Shown here: one piece after another, positions 11,147 to 24,305 of the stretch
Position numbering within the stretch: position 1 is the stretch's first letter
Layout of the letters: every line of letters starts with the position of its first letter
Origin: Syngnathus acus
Lineage: Eukaryota; Chordata; Actinopteri; Syngnathiformes; Syngnathidae
Direction of reading: 5' to 3'
DNA length: 64,000 nt
Assembly (NCBI RefSeq): GCF_901709675.1
Contig: NC_051098.1
Span: 13,359,918 to 13,423,917 of the forward strand
The notes under the pieces: model-generated
Databases searched by the model: none
Told to the model about the DNA's origin: nothing
The model's input: only the letters and a program-made list of their open reading frames with translations
Position numbers and translations under genes: made by a program

Positions 11147-14100
11147 TTATCTGCTCTGAGTCTGCGGCACCAGGCTGCCATTGTGGCCGCGGCCGCCGAC
11201 CTGAGGATGCTGGGCCAGGGAGGACGAGGCGGAGGAAGACGACGGGGGCACCGAGGGTCTGTGCGGGGGGGCCGAGCGTGAATGCGTCCGGCCGTTGCCC
11301 CCCTTGCGGTGGTGGTGCCCCCGTAGCGTGGGCTCCTGCTGTAGGTTGAGGATGCTGTCGATGGCGCATTGCAAATGTTCGTTGAGGGAGTCGTCGGGGG
11401 GGCTGCCGCTGGAGAAGCTGGCGTTGTCCATGTCGGGCGAATCCGACTTACTGCGCTTGGCGGGGAGCGAAGGGAACTCCGGCGAAGGGGGCCCCGGCGC
11501 GTGCTGGTCCATCCTAAAAGTTCCCGCTTGTCTCTGTTTGGTTTTCCCACCGGTCCGCTTGTATTTGGGGAAGTCGGCGTCCTGCTCCGAGCGATCCTCC
11601 CCGATTCCTTTCACCCCCTTGACGGCGTGGTTGAACACGTCGGCCACGTGGTCCAAGCCCGAGTCGGGGTCCTGACCTCGTTTCTCCACCTTCACGCTGG
11701 CTATGACTGTCCTCTCGTGGGTGGGGGTGGGGTAGGGCGCCGAGTCGTCGTCCCCGCCGCCGCCCGGGACGCCCGGCCGAACCCGAGGGCTGACGTTTTC
11801 CCGGTAAGTCTTTCGGAGGGGGAGGCGGCAGGTGGTTTGCGAGGGCGCGGGGGTGGCGGAGGCCGGGTTGTGGTGCTCCAAGGTGCCGTTCATTTGCACG
11901 GAGGACGAGCTCTGGGATGGGTTGGACTGTGTGGTCGTCGTGGTGACCGACACGGGCGACTGGGTCCTGATGACCCCGGCGGGCGTGGGAGTGGACGGGG
12001 GTTGGGATTTGGGAGTGTTGGGCTGAGACGTGTGCACGGGGTCTAAGGCTGTGTTGTGGACCACCTTACCGAAGCCCGTTTGGTCCTGCTTGATCTTCAG
12101 CTTCAAGCCGATCCTTCTCCGAGCCTCGTAGGTTTTGATGGGCGGCTTGCTGGTCCTCTGCGGGAGCGCGTCGTCGTCATCGTCGTCCATTTTAGAGTTG
12201 GAGGAGGAGGAAAAGAACGACGACGACGCAGGGGTACGCGATAAGTAAGGGCTCTGGCTTGTCGGTTCAGACCCACTCGGAGGAGGGGCGCAGCTACTGG
12301 ACCACGACACCGAGGCCCCCCCCCCACCCTGCTTTATGACCAATTTTGTCGGAGGGAAGGAGGCGGTAGGGGGGCCAGCGACAGGAGCGGGAGTCGGCGC
12401 TGGAGACACGCTCGGGGCGGGAGGGGGTTTCGGTGGGACGTGGGAAGCTACAGCCGGAATGGGAGGTGCGGGTTCCGGCGGCGGCGGTGGTGGCTGGGCA
12501 GCGGCGGCCACAGTGACACCAGTGACGTTGGAGGTGGGCTCGGCCGGAGGGGACTTGTGTTGGGACGCAGCTAAACTCTCCAACAGACGAGCATTAGCCA
12601 CAAACTCCTCTGCAATCACACACAATCAACTTCAGTTAGCACAGAATTTCAAGTAAGCCTGCCGCATGTTCTCAGGACAAAACTAAATGATGCTTAACTA
12701 AACAGCTCGTGAAAGAAAAAAAAAAAAATTCATGATAGAATATTGGTAGTTTTTTTAAGGGTCCACTTGGTGTTAAAAGTTTTAAAACCACCGAGCATTT
12801 TTTTTCCGATGGGCAACGCCTACCTGGTCTCTCCTTGGCCAAAATCCGGTCCTGGCTCAAGGCCAGCTTTTCCTCCTGGATGAACATGCGGTCGATCATC
12901 ACCATCTCTGCCGAGGGGCCAAGTCTCTGCTGCAATTCAAACGTCAGTTCAGTTTCCGGGCCGGGGGATTTTCGGGACTCAACGGCTTGACTCACCTTTG
13001 ACTCGGAAAAGAGCAGGTATCGATATTTATCAAGCATGGCTTGCGTTCTCTTCAGCAGCTGGGAGGAGACGCTCTCAAATTCATCATCCACTGTGGACAA
13101 CAAATTGATCACATCCGTTTTGTGACTCAGCTTTTCTGATGAATTGAGTCTGAAAATCTTTGATTACCTTTCTGATAATCTTGAGAGGAAATGGCAGTTC
13201 CCTGGTAGAGATGGTAAGGCAGCAGTCGGTTTAGCGTGTCCCCGAAGGAGACGAAGGGAGCGCTGTAATTTGGGTGAAGCACCAAGCCTTGTTGTTTCCT
13301 CAGCTGCTCCAGCAACCTGAAAAAAAAAAGTCAACGTGTTGAGCGCAAGTGGAATTGAGAGGAAACGTGTTATCGGCGCGAGTGTCACCAACCAACCTGG
13401 CTTCTTTGCTTGGCTCTGCAGTGAAAGGCATCTTTGCTGTTGTCTGCAATGTGACACAAAAAAAGTAATATAATTTTAATTAATTTAATATATATTTAAT
13501 ATTAATATAATTTATAATAATTGAATTAATTTAATTCGGTAACCGCAGCTGTAATGCTGCCAAAATTCAGATTTGTCTGCAATGTGTGCTTGTATCAAAC
13601 AATTCTACAAGATTCTACAAGGGTCTATCAAAATACAGATTTTGAAGCTTACTTGAGGTTGTAGAAGAGCTGGAGGTTGTGGAGCAGGCATTTGGGTGAC
13701 ATTGGTACCTAACACGTGGATCTGCATGCCACCTTTACCATGAGTCATTCCTCCACCCGAGCTGATCACTCCAGGATTTGGCTGAATCTGTGGAATAAAA
13801 AAATGAAAGGAAAACAGATTCTGTGATATAGCAGGGAAATGTGTAAAATAAAAAAAATTTATGTGAGATTTTGTGTGGGTATATAAATATTTTTTTTAAA
13901 AAACAGCTGACCTGTGCAGGCTGTGTAAGGCTCACGGGAGCGATACTCTGATTCACCTTGGCTCCAGCTTGTCCCGGGACTCCTGAGACTACCTGTAAGT
14001 CACTTGAGGCTGCAAACAAGACAAGCGAGACTTTCATTAAGGCGAAACGCTACGGTCTCGCATGGCGAGGGCGTGACGGAGGCTTACCTGTAGCGGGACT

Positions 14101-15199
14101 TGTAATGAGCACAGAGGTGGGCTGCAGCGCCGAGGACAGCTGAGCGGGTGTGGCCGCACTGGCCGATGATGCGATCGCCGCTTTATCCACATGCACGTCT
14201 TGCTGCAAGCTGAACTGGCTGCTGGCTGGAGGAAGAGCCTGGGCCTGAGCTTGCACTTGAGCCTGAGCCGGCTGCTTGACCTGCAGCAGGATGCTTTGCT
14301 GGATCTGGAAGCACGCAAAGACAGCAGAAGAGTGTGAGCCGAATTTGTCTGGAAGGTAGGAACTTGGAAGGTCAGCACATACCTGGTGGAGCTTATCCAG
14401 CAGCTGCTTCTGCTGCAGCGAGGGCTGGCTGATGGCCGACAGCGTCTGGATTTGCGATCCCAACAGCGCCAGGTGCTGCTGCTGATCCGCCGTCAGGCTG
14501 TGGACGGGGACTTGGGCTTTTAACACGGCCGGTGGCACCGCGCCAGCGGGAGGGGCGGAGAAAGAGTGCGCCAGCTGGGGCTTGGGCGATTGCGACATGG
14601 GAGGCTGCTCCTGTTGATGGTAAGGTGCCGGCTGGGAAGCGGGCCGCGGCTGAGTGAGGAGCTGGACTTGGATCTGGGTCGGTTGCGGCTGGGCCACCTG
14701 AGGCTGCGAGGGGGCCTCGGCGACTTGGTTGTGGACGATGAAGAGGGGCGGCGGGTGTGACGAGGGCGTGCAGGAGCGGGAGGGCGTTTGCGACGCCGGC
14801 TGGGGCTGCGAGGGAGGACGCGACTGCTGGTGGTGCGGCGACTGGATGTGTTGGCTGAGAGTCAGCGGCGACTGCGAGGGCTGCGGGCTATCGGCCACAG
14901 GGGGCGCCGTGGCGTGACCGCTCAAGGCTGGCGAGGGGGACATACTCTGGATCTTTAAGGGCTGCTGATGTCCGCTGGAGGGTACCTGCCGAGGTGACAT
15001 ATGAAAAGTTAACATGCAATTTGGAGCACACAAAAATAACAAATTGCAAATTGTGTCAAAAGCTGAAGCGGAACTGAAATGCTGCAGAATGAATTGAACT
15101 GTTGAACGGAAAACGCTGGATTTGCTTCAATCAGTCAAGAAATCTGGAAATGGCAAAACAATTTCAAAATTGTCTCTTGATTTGATTGTGAATGAGGGA

Positions 15200-15244
<45 letters not shown>

Positions 15245-18200
15245 CTGCAAGCACGTTAGCTATTTGCGCACCACAGTACAGCGACATGGAAGCAAGCCTA
15301 CAAATAGCACGGCAGCGAGTGGGGGGGGGGGGGGTGGCTAACGTCTAAGGGCTGTGGCGGCAGCAGCAAGTGGACGGGGGGCGCTTGACATAGAGGGCAT
15401 GTCTACCTGCTTTAACACTGGGGGGCTGCGACCCACCAACGAATCACTTAATTGGCTGTCACGGACAGTGTGGGCCGGAGCTGTGACGCCGAGGCCGCTG
15501 ACGATTACGGACGCAGGGACCCCCACAGAGGGGGTCGATTCGCCCTCTCTGTTCTCCGGCTAATAGTTTACCGTTCCCGGGGTGATGGAAGAGAGAGGGA
15601 ATGACAGGGGGGGGGGGGGGGGGAGTTGGATGAGAAGCAGAATGGTGAGCCAGAAAGGTCAGACCAGGGCTGTGTTTGGAATCTTTCACTTAATCATGAC
15701 TCCCTAATCAGAATCTATGAATTGTTAGATAAGAAAATGAAAAATGATTTTCAGAAAATACTCCACCGCGCTGTTATGGAATTACATCGTCACTTTTGCA
15801 TAATTACAACGTACAGGATCAACATCAGCTGCTTTACCTCCCCCCCCAAAAATATTGATGTTAACCTTTTCTAGCAAGCATCTGTTTTTTCAAGATGATT
15901 GAGGGCACTATATGAGGGATTGCGCACTTCATATCTGAGGAGCGCTGCAAAAATTGCAAAATGGCCATACGGACTCGGGAGTGATTCCCAACACAGCCCA
16001 CTCGGTGACAATGTTAATGAATGTTTTTCAGGACGAGGTGAGTCGAGAGGAAAACACTGACCTGCTGAAGGAACATCTGCAGAGACTCCTGGCTCAGGAT
16101 CATGCTGGAGCCCTGGTTGGTGAACAAAAGCCTCCCCGGGCTGTGCTGAGCCTGGTGCGAGACCAGCCCGACCGCAGTCACTGGCGAAGACAGGGACATG
16201 GACGGAGCGGAGGACGATACGGCGGTGATTGCGGGAGGAGCTTGCTGCATGGAGAGGATAGAGGCCTGCTGGGCGGCCTGGTCGGTGGCGCTCCCCAGAA
16301 CTGTGATGCACTCTGCCGGCTGCCCTTGTGTGATGGTGGCTGCCATGGTGGCCGCTCCGCTTACGCTACTGCTGCTACTACAACTGCTGCTGCTGGGGAC
16401 TCCACCTGGCTGGGCTTGCAGAGCCGGCTGAAGGCTGACCGCCGGGCTCAAGCCCTCCACCTGACCGAGCATGGTCAGGGAGTTCTGGATAGGCATGCCC
16501 TGGATGACCGTTGGGCCGTGTCCCGAGACGGTGTGGGTCTGCGTCGGGGCCTGCGTCTGAGCCAACGAGACGGGCATCTGAAACAGGGTGGGTGTGCCCA
16601 TCTGACCAGGCTGAAGCTGAATGGGTCCGGATAGAATGTGGGCTGCCCCGGGATGTCCCTGGGAAGTCAAAACTTGACCCAAGTTGATGTTCTGGTTGGC
16701 TGTTAAAATCTGGTTGGCAATGAGCTGGCCACCAGGTCCCTGACTGGTTATGATGTGGCCCCCGGGGTGCTGGGTCAGGATCTGCCCGCCCGCTTGCAAC
16801 TGTGGCAGGAGGAACTGATGATTCTGACCTTGCAGAACCGTCTGGGAGGGAATAACGATGCTGCCCGATTGGTTTAACAAGTGTACGCTGAGCGGTTTGC
16901 CGGCCGCTTGCGCCGCCTGTTGCTTGAACAAGGTTTGCTGGAACTGCGAGCCTTGCGTGGCGGCTTGGGTGCTGAGTACGACATTTGAGCCTGGTTTTCC
17001 AGTCAGAAACGTTACATTCTGAGCTGCAGAAACAGGAATCTGTTGCAGCCCGAGGGCCTTGGTGGTGTCGTTCTGCAGGTTTTGGGACGTCGGCTGCTGC
17101 TGTTGCTGCTGCAGCTGTTGTTGCTGCTGCGGCTTGAAAAGTTTTGTTTGGAGGGCTCCTCCTTGAGGAGGTTTAGGCTGAATGGGAGTCGGTGTGCGCT
17201 GGATAATCACGTTGTGCATGATTTGGCCTTGAGTTTGAGATTGGGGCGGCATTCCTGAACTTAGGGATGTACTTCCAAAGCCCAGAAGTCCAGCAGGTGC
17301 GGTCATGGTGCCGCTACTGGTACTGTTTGTACTGCTAACAACCGTGGGCGGTCCATTTAAAGATGGCGAGCCCAACGTGGTTTTGTTGCTTTGGATGAGA
17401 AGTCCACCTCCCGATGCCCCGAGCCCAGTCTGAGTCGTCGCCCCTGAAACCTCCGGCCCGGACTGGTGCAGCTGGTAGCTTCCCATCGCTTTGGCCAGAA
17501 TGGGCTGCCCGGACTGATTGATAGTCATGACGGTGGGTTGACCCACAACCTGAATCTGTCCAATCCCCAAATGTCCAGACTGGCTCCCGTTCGGGAGAGT
17601 TTGAAGACTCGAAATAGACTGAAGCGTCACGTTCCCGAGGCCCACGGGCTGCATGAAGGGCTGAACGCTGATAGCCTTGTTCATAACCTGCGGTTGGAGC
17701 TGAAGACCTTGCTGAGCCAGCACAGAGCCCAGCATGTCGGCGGTGGCGTTCGGGGGAGTGGACGTGGCACTTTGGGCCGAGCCAGGGAATATGGCCGTCG
17801 CCGCCCCCCCGACGCTGATGCCTACGCCGACAGTCGCGCCCGCCGCTCCGGAGAGGCCGGCGTCGGGCAGCGTCTGAACCACCTGCGGAAGAGCGGAAAT
17901 GCCAAACGATTCCAGGTCCAGCTCCGCATTGGCTTCTTGTAAACTCTGCTCGGTGATGTTAGCTTCGGCCAAGCTCTGCTGCAGGATGTCGCAGGGCTCG
18001 TGGTTGGTCCCGATGCCGTTGCTCCCGCCTTCCCCGTCGGGGGATCCGCCCAGGATGTCGTCATCCTCCAGGAAGTCCAGGTCAACGCTGACTCTGGGCA
18101 GACCCGTGGCCTCATTGGCCGAGAGCTGAACTGTAGGCTGGACCTCTGGAACGTGGCCCTTAAATCGAACAGTAAACAAGAGCATCATGGAATTTAGGAG

Positions 18201-19335
18201 TGAGACTGGACACTGAGCCCAACATATTTGGCAGAGACCTAAATTAATATACATATTGTCAGACGTCAATACCCACAAACAAGAAAATCAAACCTTCTAG
18301 GTGTGTTAGTGGAGGGGGGAGGGGTTGGTGCATGCGCTGCTACACAGATAAGGTGGAAGGGGATTGGGGGAATTTTACTCACCCCGGTGGCGGAGAAGAA
18401 CGAGCTGGCGGGATCACCCGAACCATCCAAAAGGTCGTCAGTGTCCAACTACAGACACGCGCACCCGGGATGGGACAGACAGAACCCCCACGGCCCCCCA
18501 AAACCAGCAGGCAAAAGCCACCAGGACAGGGAAACGGAACAGGAGAGGAGGTGGTGGTGGGGAGGCGGTGGAGAGGAAGAGGACAGAACATAGAAAAGAG
18601 AACCAAGATTGTAAGGAACCAGCCAAAAGTTGAGGGAAAGACAGGCACATCCACAGGGTTTGGCAGACTTGGGAAGCGTTAGTTTCTCGTTTTTTTTTTT
18701 TTGGGTGAGTAAAAAGAGAAAGGACAGGCTGACCTACAAACAGTGCATTCAAAAAGCAAACGCAGCCAAAACAGTGGGAGGGAAAAAGAGTAAGCAAAAA
18801 GGCGCACCAATCGATAGCCTGCTACTCGCAGATTTATAGTTTAACGCTTGAAACGATGGGTGGCCATACAAAGCCGGCAAACACGCTAACGTTTATATTT
18901 GTATCAATGGTAGTGAGACCCAATCATTGCGCTGGTTACGTTCCATAGTAACCATAAGTCCATAAAATACAGAGACCATATAAAACCCCTCCAAATACAT
19001 ATAAACTCGTGAAAACAATTTTATATAGATTGTAAACATATTAGAATAGAGAGAGAAAAAAAAAAAAGGAAAATCCAGCAGTTGCCTCACGACTATCTAC
19101 CAGCCCCGTCATCATCCAATAAAAAGCCATCACCACTTGATCTACTTACATGGGTCTCAGATCCATGAAGAAAGTCATTGAGAGCTTCCGGGTCACTGCC
19201 GGTGAAAACAAAAGTGACATTCACAACAGTGCATGACGAAAGAAAAAAACATGACACACAATCGTAATGTCGCATCTTATTTGAGACAACTTACCAAATC
19301 ACATCGAGAAGGCACCTGCCGTCTTCATCATCCAT
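11147..19335 (-). CDS. bicra: BRD4-interacting chromatin-remodelling complex protein
   Basis: Fourteen coding exons join in frame: 19335-19295, 19195-19150, 18448-18383, 18158-16062, 15559-15407, 14985-14383, 14304-14088, 14009-13912, 13787-13653, 13443-13397, 13316-13168, 13090-12996, 12929-12824 and 12609-11147. They total 5316 nt, 1771 residues (human BICRA about 1560). The start MDDEDGRCLLDVICDPEALN is the family N terminus. VDLDFLEDDDILGGSP and CDILQQSLAEANITEQ follow. Then comes a long Gln/Pro-rich low-complexity region with a Gln run near 17095-17135. The conserved GLTSCR core lies at about residues 1165-1285 (HPNYSAPF, LLPYHLYQG, LLKRTQAML, PSAEMVMIDRMF). The tail has PIKTYEARRRIGLKLKIKQ, LPLRKTYREN and SKSDSPDMDNASFSS. 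BICRA is a subunit of the nuclear ncBAF (GBAF) SWI/SNF complex. The paralogue BICRAL is less similar in the tail. The exon 5 donor (CAG|GTAGAC) was chosen because it keeps phase. Confidence 0.95.
15209..15241. repeat. (CA)n microsatellite in a bicra intron
   Basis: A run of CA dinucleotides follows a short TATATA stretch inside the intron between coding exons 5 and 6 of bicra. Nothing else is notable there apart from a G-run at 15321-15334. Confidence 0.95.
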
Positions 19336-20580
19336 GACAACTGTTTAGGATGACATGAAATGGCATCAAATAAACACACCAAGAAATTAGCTCAACTGTT
19401 CCATAACATGCAAGAACAAAACTGTGGTGTAAAAAAAATAAAATAAAATCAAGAATGAAGTTGTATTTTTTTTAGCAAGTATTGCAACTAAATTAAAGTT
19501 CAGAAACTGGGAAACTCAGATGAACGAAAAAGCTCACCAGATATCTCGACTTCGATAGTTTTTAGATTATGACATTGGACATTTGGTAAAAAATAAAATC
19601 GTTTCGTGTGATTTAAACACAAAACAGCTTCATTGTGTAATAATGTTTTTGACAAATTGAAAACGCGCGGGTTCCACACATCCTGAGCAGCTTTGCTTGC
19701 GGTCTCTCGCAATCTTTCCCCCGGACGATCCCAGCACATGCACACAAATACACTATCCACACGGTACACACAAAACCCAAATGTACCAAGACCACACATA
19801 CACTTTAATTCTCTGCAAAAGACAGCGGATACTTGCCATTTAGCGGCGCCACTGCGCAGGATATGAATGGGAGACGCTGCGGGCTAAATGCTAACGAGTC
19901 TAACACCAAGATCTACGCCTGCGTAATAACACTTATCCCGTTACGTTCCGATTACGATAACAACCCCAAAACCAGCACAAGGTGTTCGTGTGACGAAAAA
20001 GACGGCCAGCCTGCAGCTGTAACACCCGCAATTTGTCATATTGCCCGGGCTCCGTTTGGCTAGCCTTAGCTTGTTAGCCTGCTAGCCACAGCTAGGCTAC
20101 CAACAATATTCGGACGTGTATCGCTAGCTCGACAGCCTTTGACATTCAAAACAAACCGCCAGTAGAGGCGGTTTAAACGCCCGGGCTTGCACGTCCACAC
20201 TCGGCCCGAGACGCTGCTCGTAGCTGGGACGTGGAAGATGGCAAACCCGCCGAGAGACAACATATGTCTCCTGGCGAGCAAAAAAATATGAGTTAATGTT
20301 GGAATAATCTTGGATGGAGGGGGGTATGCTTGGGAATTCGCAGGGAAAAAGGAGCCCCCCGTTTTTGGCGGGCCGTGCAGCAGTATGGCGAGTCGACGCC
20401 ACCCGCCGTGCACTAAGCTGTAGCACACGCGGTGCGTGAATAAATGCAGCTTTGTTGCAGTTATTGCGATTAATAGTGAAATTGCTACATTGTAACAAAC
20501 TCACCCGAGACGATAGAGGTGCAGGCAGCGCGGGGTCTCCAGGACAGCCTCGCACGGGCTGCTGCACAGGACCCAACTAC
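19336..20580 (-). other. bicra: bicra 5' UTR intron and probable non-coding first exon
   Basis: Five bases before the bicra ATG, on the minus strand, there is an acceptor (CTAAACAG|TTGTC then ATG), so the start codon opens an internal exon. A strong donor on the same strand, CGTCTCGG|GTGAGT, sits at about 20498-20510. I infer a non-coding exon at about 20505-20580 and a 5' UTR intron of about 1.16 kb. The surrounding 19840-20580 is richer in CpG than the flanks, as expected for a housekeeping promoter. The exact transcription start is not visible. Confidence 0.5.
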
Positions 20581-20802
20581 GGGCAAGGAACTTAGGCCAC
20601 TGACGCTTTGCCTGATGGAAAATCGACACTCGCTTTATTGGTGATTTCACAACAGCGAATTCATTTTTGCCTCTCTGTAGAGTTCTGCTGAAATTTGTAT
20701 TCTTTGTTATTTATGAAAAGTGTTTATTTTTTAAAGGAAATTCTTCAAACAATAAACAAACATGATGATTATATGTCAAGACGGCAGCGCAGTGGACGAG
20801 TG

Positions 20803-20900
20803 CAGTGTTTCCCAACCTTTCTGTTGCCAAGGCAGGCACATTATTTTACATGACCAAAAGAACAACAACACTGAGCCCAAATGACACATAAAGTACTTTC
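20803..20900. mobile_element. hAT-like terminal fragment
   Basis: The sequence CAGTGTTTCCCAACC followed by TTTCTGTTGCCAAGGCAGG has the form of the terminal inverted repeat of hAT/Charlie-type elements common in vertebrates. The other end was not identified. It lies in the gap between the bicra 5' end and napa. Confidence 0.4.
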
Positions 20901-21376
20901 TCTGGGAATATCAATCACTGAAAATTAATTTTTTCTACATTTTTTAGGAGCAAGTAATAGAAATAGAATCAAGACATTCCGATTGTACACAACTTAAGTT
21001 CCACGTAATTCTCAAGTTCGGTGAAATTCATGAGAAATGGAGGTATGGGAGATGAAGAACTAGAGATAATGTGTAAAGGCAACAGTGATCGGGGCACTGG
21101 GGACAGATACCCCCAACTGGGTTGGGTGGTTCCAGCAGAGACCATGAACAACATCCGACAGGGTAATACTGGGAACAGCGAAGCTCCTGCGCAGAACCCT
21201 CAAGCTCCCTGACCCGAGCTTGAAGGAGATACCACCTGAGTGGGCGAAGAAAAGGAAACATTGATGTAAATCCAACCATTGACGTATACGTAAATTGTCT
21301 ATTTGACAGCTCAGTTTTACGGACAGTCAGCGAACGCACCGAGGGAGTGCGTTTCTCGTGTTTCTGGTGTACCCAT

Positions 21377-21386
21377 GTCACGTGAC
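21377..21386. promoter_or_regulatory. napa: Palindromic E-box (CLEAR-type) upstream of napa
   Basis: GTCACGTGAC, a perfect 10-bp palindrome with a CACGTG core, lies 113 bp before the napa start codon. It matches the consensus recognised by USF and TFEB/MITF bHLH-ZIP factors. No TATA box is seen between it and the ATG, so a TATA-less promoter is likely. Confidence 0.45.
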
Positions 21387-21498
21387 TGGGGAGCTGGTGA
21401 CGAGTGACAAATCAACGGCTGCGGTTTATGCTACAAGTTTGTTGACTTTTTGCCTTTTTGTCATCTCCTCTCTTTAAACCGTGAGACTCGCTACCGAC

Positions 21499-24305
21499 AT
21501 GGACAACAGCGGTAAAGAGAAAGAAGCCGCGGCTTTGGTGGCCGAGGCCGAAAAGAAGCTGAAGTCCTCGCACTCGTTTTTTGGGGCGCTTTTCGGGTGA
21601 GTCGCACCACTGTAGCCGCGTTAGCTAAAGGGCCAACTAAGCGGAAAAGGCAGCTGGCGAGACTTGACCAGTGTATCAGATTAAAACCCTCTCTATTCAT
21701 CTCACTGTATATATATTATGTGTGCATTGGTCGTTGATGGCCATTTTAGGATATGTACGCCTTATGTAGCTAAGACTGGTTAGGACTTAAAAGTGCGTAT
21801 ACGCTGAATTGAGCATTCTAATGACAAATATGCACGAAATGGTGAATTTCTTGTTCCGAGGATGCTTATGTTTACAAAAAGCTCTTCACAAGAATAGCGA
21901 ATGATGAATTATTTCGTTAATAAACCGAATAATATTAATCAGATTGCGCCATCTAGTGGAGAAGGTCGTCAGGATGTATCAGGCCACAACACCGGTCAAC
22001 ATTTGTTTACAGTCGTGTTAACCAATCAGATTGAATTGTTCTATTGCATGAACATGAACAGGCGTGTTCAAGGGCCGATTGCGGTTCGGAGGATGAATGA
22101 AAGAAGGAACGGACCTTCAGCCATTCAGGGGAATAGCATGAAATTGTTCTGGGGGAAAACAGCTATAACAAAATCCGCATTTAGAATATATACATACAAA
22201 TGAATAAAGTATGTATGAACCAATACTATTTTTATTCAGCCAGAGTACAAGTAACGTTTATATTTGTATCAATGGTAGTGTCAAGCCATAAGTACTTGAC
22301 AATACAGAGTACTAATATTTGATAATGTCATGATGTTTTACAATTGTGATGAAGTGTTTTATTTATTCAAATGACAATTGAAAATGACAATTCTGAACAC
22401 TAGGGAGCACCGTGCCAAAGTAAAACCTGGGTTTCCACATAGGATGCCATGGTTACCAACAAATAATAGTTCGTAGAAAGAAATGCAAAACGTCTTGACA
22501 ATGCTACAGAAATGTGCAAAATATCTAATATGAAATTACGAGCCGTTGAAGAAGATAACGACAAACATTACTAAGTTTGTGTCACGCGCAGGGGCTCCTC
22601 CAAACAGGAAGAGGCCTGTGACATGTACGTGAGGGCCGCCAACATGTTCAAGATGGCCAAAAACTGGTGTGGTATGTAGATTTACCTGATTATCAACTCG
22701 TTCGCTGCTCCTCTATTTCTGATTAAACATGGAATGTCCTTTTTTTTATTTTGCAGCGGCAGGAAACGCCTTCTCCCAAGCGGCTCGCCTCCACCTGCAG
22801 ATGCAGAGCAAACACGACGCAGCTACCAACTTCATAGACGCCGGGAACGCCTTCAAAAAAGCCGACCCGCAAGGTAAAACGGGATTACTCTATTGGATCT
22901 CATTACATCGTGGTTGTTGAATGTTCTTGATTTTTTTTTTCTTGTCTCAACAGAGGCCATAAACTGTCTAAACCGAGCAATCGAGATATATACAGACATG
23001 GTGAGTTTGGATTTCTTTTTTGATGTTCCGCTTGTATGTGATTGATTGATTGATGTATATATTTGGGTCATTTCAGGGCCGCTTCACTATTGCAGCCAAA
23101 CATCACATTAGCATCGCTGAGATCTACGAGACAGAGATGGTGGACATCGATAAGGTGCCACAAGTCAAAGCATGGAATTAAAATGGAACATTTTCGTGCA
23201 TGTTTGGGGTAAATCAAACGTTGTGTGTTTTCTCGCCGCAGGCCATCGCCCACTACGAACAAGCTGCAGATTATTACAAAGGCGAAGAGTCCACCAGGTG
23301 AAAAAATTCCCTTGTAAAACCAGACAGCGCTCTGTCATCATGAGGTTCCTTTTTTTGCTGAGCAGCTCTTTGCTTCTTCTCACAGTTCGGCTAACAAGTG
23401 CCTCCTGAAGGTAGCCACCTATGCCGCCCAGCTGGAGCAGTACCCCAAAGCCATTGAAATCTACGAGCAGGTCAGATTGAAACTCCCATTTACTTACTTG
23501 CGGGGGAGTTTGAGTCCCTGAAGCGTTGCGATTGTTGTTTGAAGGTGGCCACTCATGCCATGGACAGCACGCTGCTCAAATACAGCGCCAAAGATCACTT
23601 CTTCAAGGCGGCGCTTTGTCATTTCTGCGTGGACATGCTGAACGCTAAAGTAAGTAGTGGCTGCCCCGATGCGTATAACCTCCCGTCACACTAATAATAA
23701 TCATCGTTTAGCTGGCGGTGCAGAAGTATGAAGAAATGTTCCCGGCCTTTTCCGACTCTCGAGAGTGCAAGCTGGTAAAGGTAAGTTTTGTCCACGGCGC
23801 TTGGTCACCCGCTTGTCATTGCAAAGACAGTCAAGAACATCCGTGAACTGTTTATATTTATGACATCGTTTTTTTGTTGACCAGAAACTCTTAGACGCGT
23901 ATGACGAACAGAACGTGGACGCCTACACCGACTCGGTGAGTGGACACGTTTGTGGCTCAGCCAGGGTTATAAAGGTTATTTCATTCTAAGTGCTTTAATT
24001 TTTTTTTTTTTTTCAGCTATGGTTTATAAATGTAAGATAGGTTCAGATCTCCCCCCCCAAAGAAATTATTTTTATTTTGTTTTGTTAACCAAACTGTTTT
24101 CCAATTTTAGTTGTTTTATTTTTTGTTAACTATATAATAAGCTTTGTCTCAACTAAAGTGTGTTTTATTCATGGATTGATTTATTTCTCCCAAATTTGAA
24201 CAGGTTAAGGAATTTGACACCATCTCACGGCTTGACCAATGGCTCACCACCATGCTCCTGCGCATCAAGAAGACAATACAGGAGGAGGAGAGCGACCTAC
24301 GCTGA
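21499..24305 (+). CDS. napa: Alpha-SNAP, NSF attachment protein
   Basis: Eleven exons join in frame: 21499-21596, 22592-22671, 22757-22873, 22954-23000, 23077-23154, 23242-23297, 23386-23470, 23545-23649, 23712-23780, 23885-23935 and 24204-24305. They total 888 nt, 295 residues, identical in length to human alpha-SNAP. The protein is a cytosolic TPR-like helical solenoid that clamps SNARE bundles and recruits the NSF ATPase to take them apart after fusion. Visible hallmarks are the start MDNSGKE, the hydrophobic membrane loop FFGALFGG near residue 30, [19 protein letters not shown], the acidic C terminus and the penultimate Leu needed to stimulate NSF. MDNSGKE and [11 protein letters not shown] favour alpha- over beta-SNAP. 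The gene is divergent from bicra and convergent with the galectin. The usual a/b teleost duplicate cannot be told apart here. Confidence 0.97.
22252..22280. repeat. Copy of a dispersed repeat, also in bicra intron
   Basis: A 29-bp sequence, beginning TAACGTTTATATTTG and ending CAATGGTAGTG, is identical at 18888-18916 (upstream intron of bicra) and here in napa intron 1. A diverged relative starts at about 60273 in a ryr1 intron, where it continues into GTATCGGT repeats. It is a fragment of an interspersed element whose family I do not recognise. Confidence 0.6.

Noticed and set aside
11369-12046. 225-aa plus-strand frame opposite bicra
   Set aside because: It is the antisense of the GC-rich bicra last exon; Gly/Arg/Val-rich composition is typical of such shadows.
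20020-20110. Possible tRNA or structured RNA in a TAGC-rich stretch
   Set aside because: GCTAGC/TTAGC motifs repeat, but no cloverleaf or box A/B elements can be drawn.
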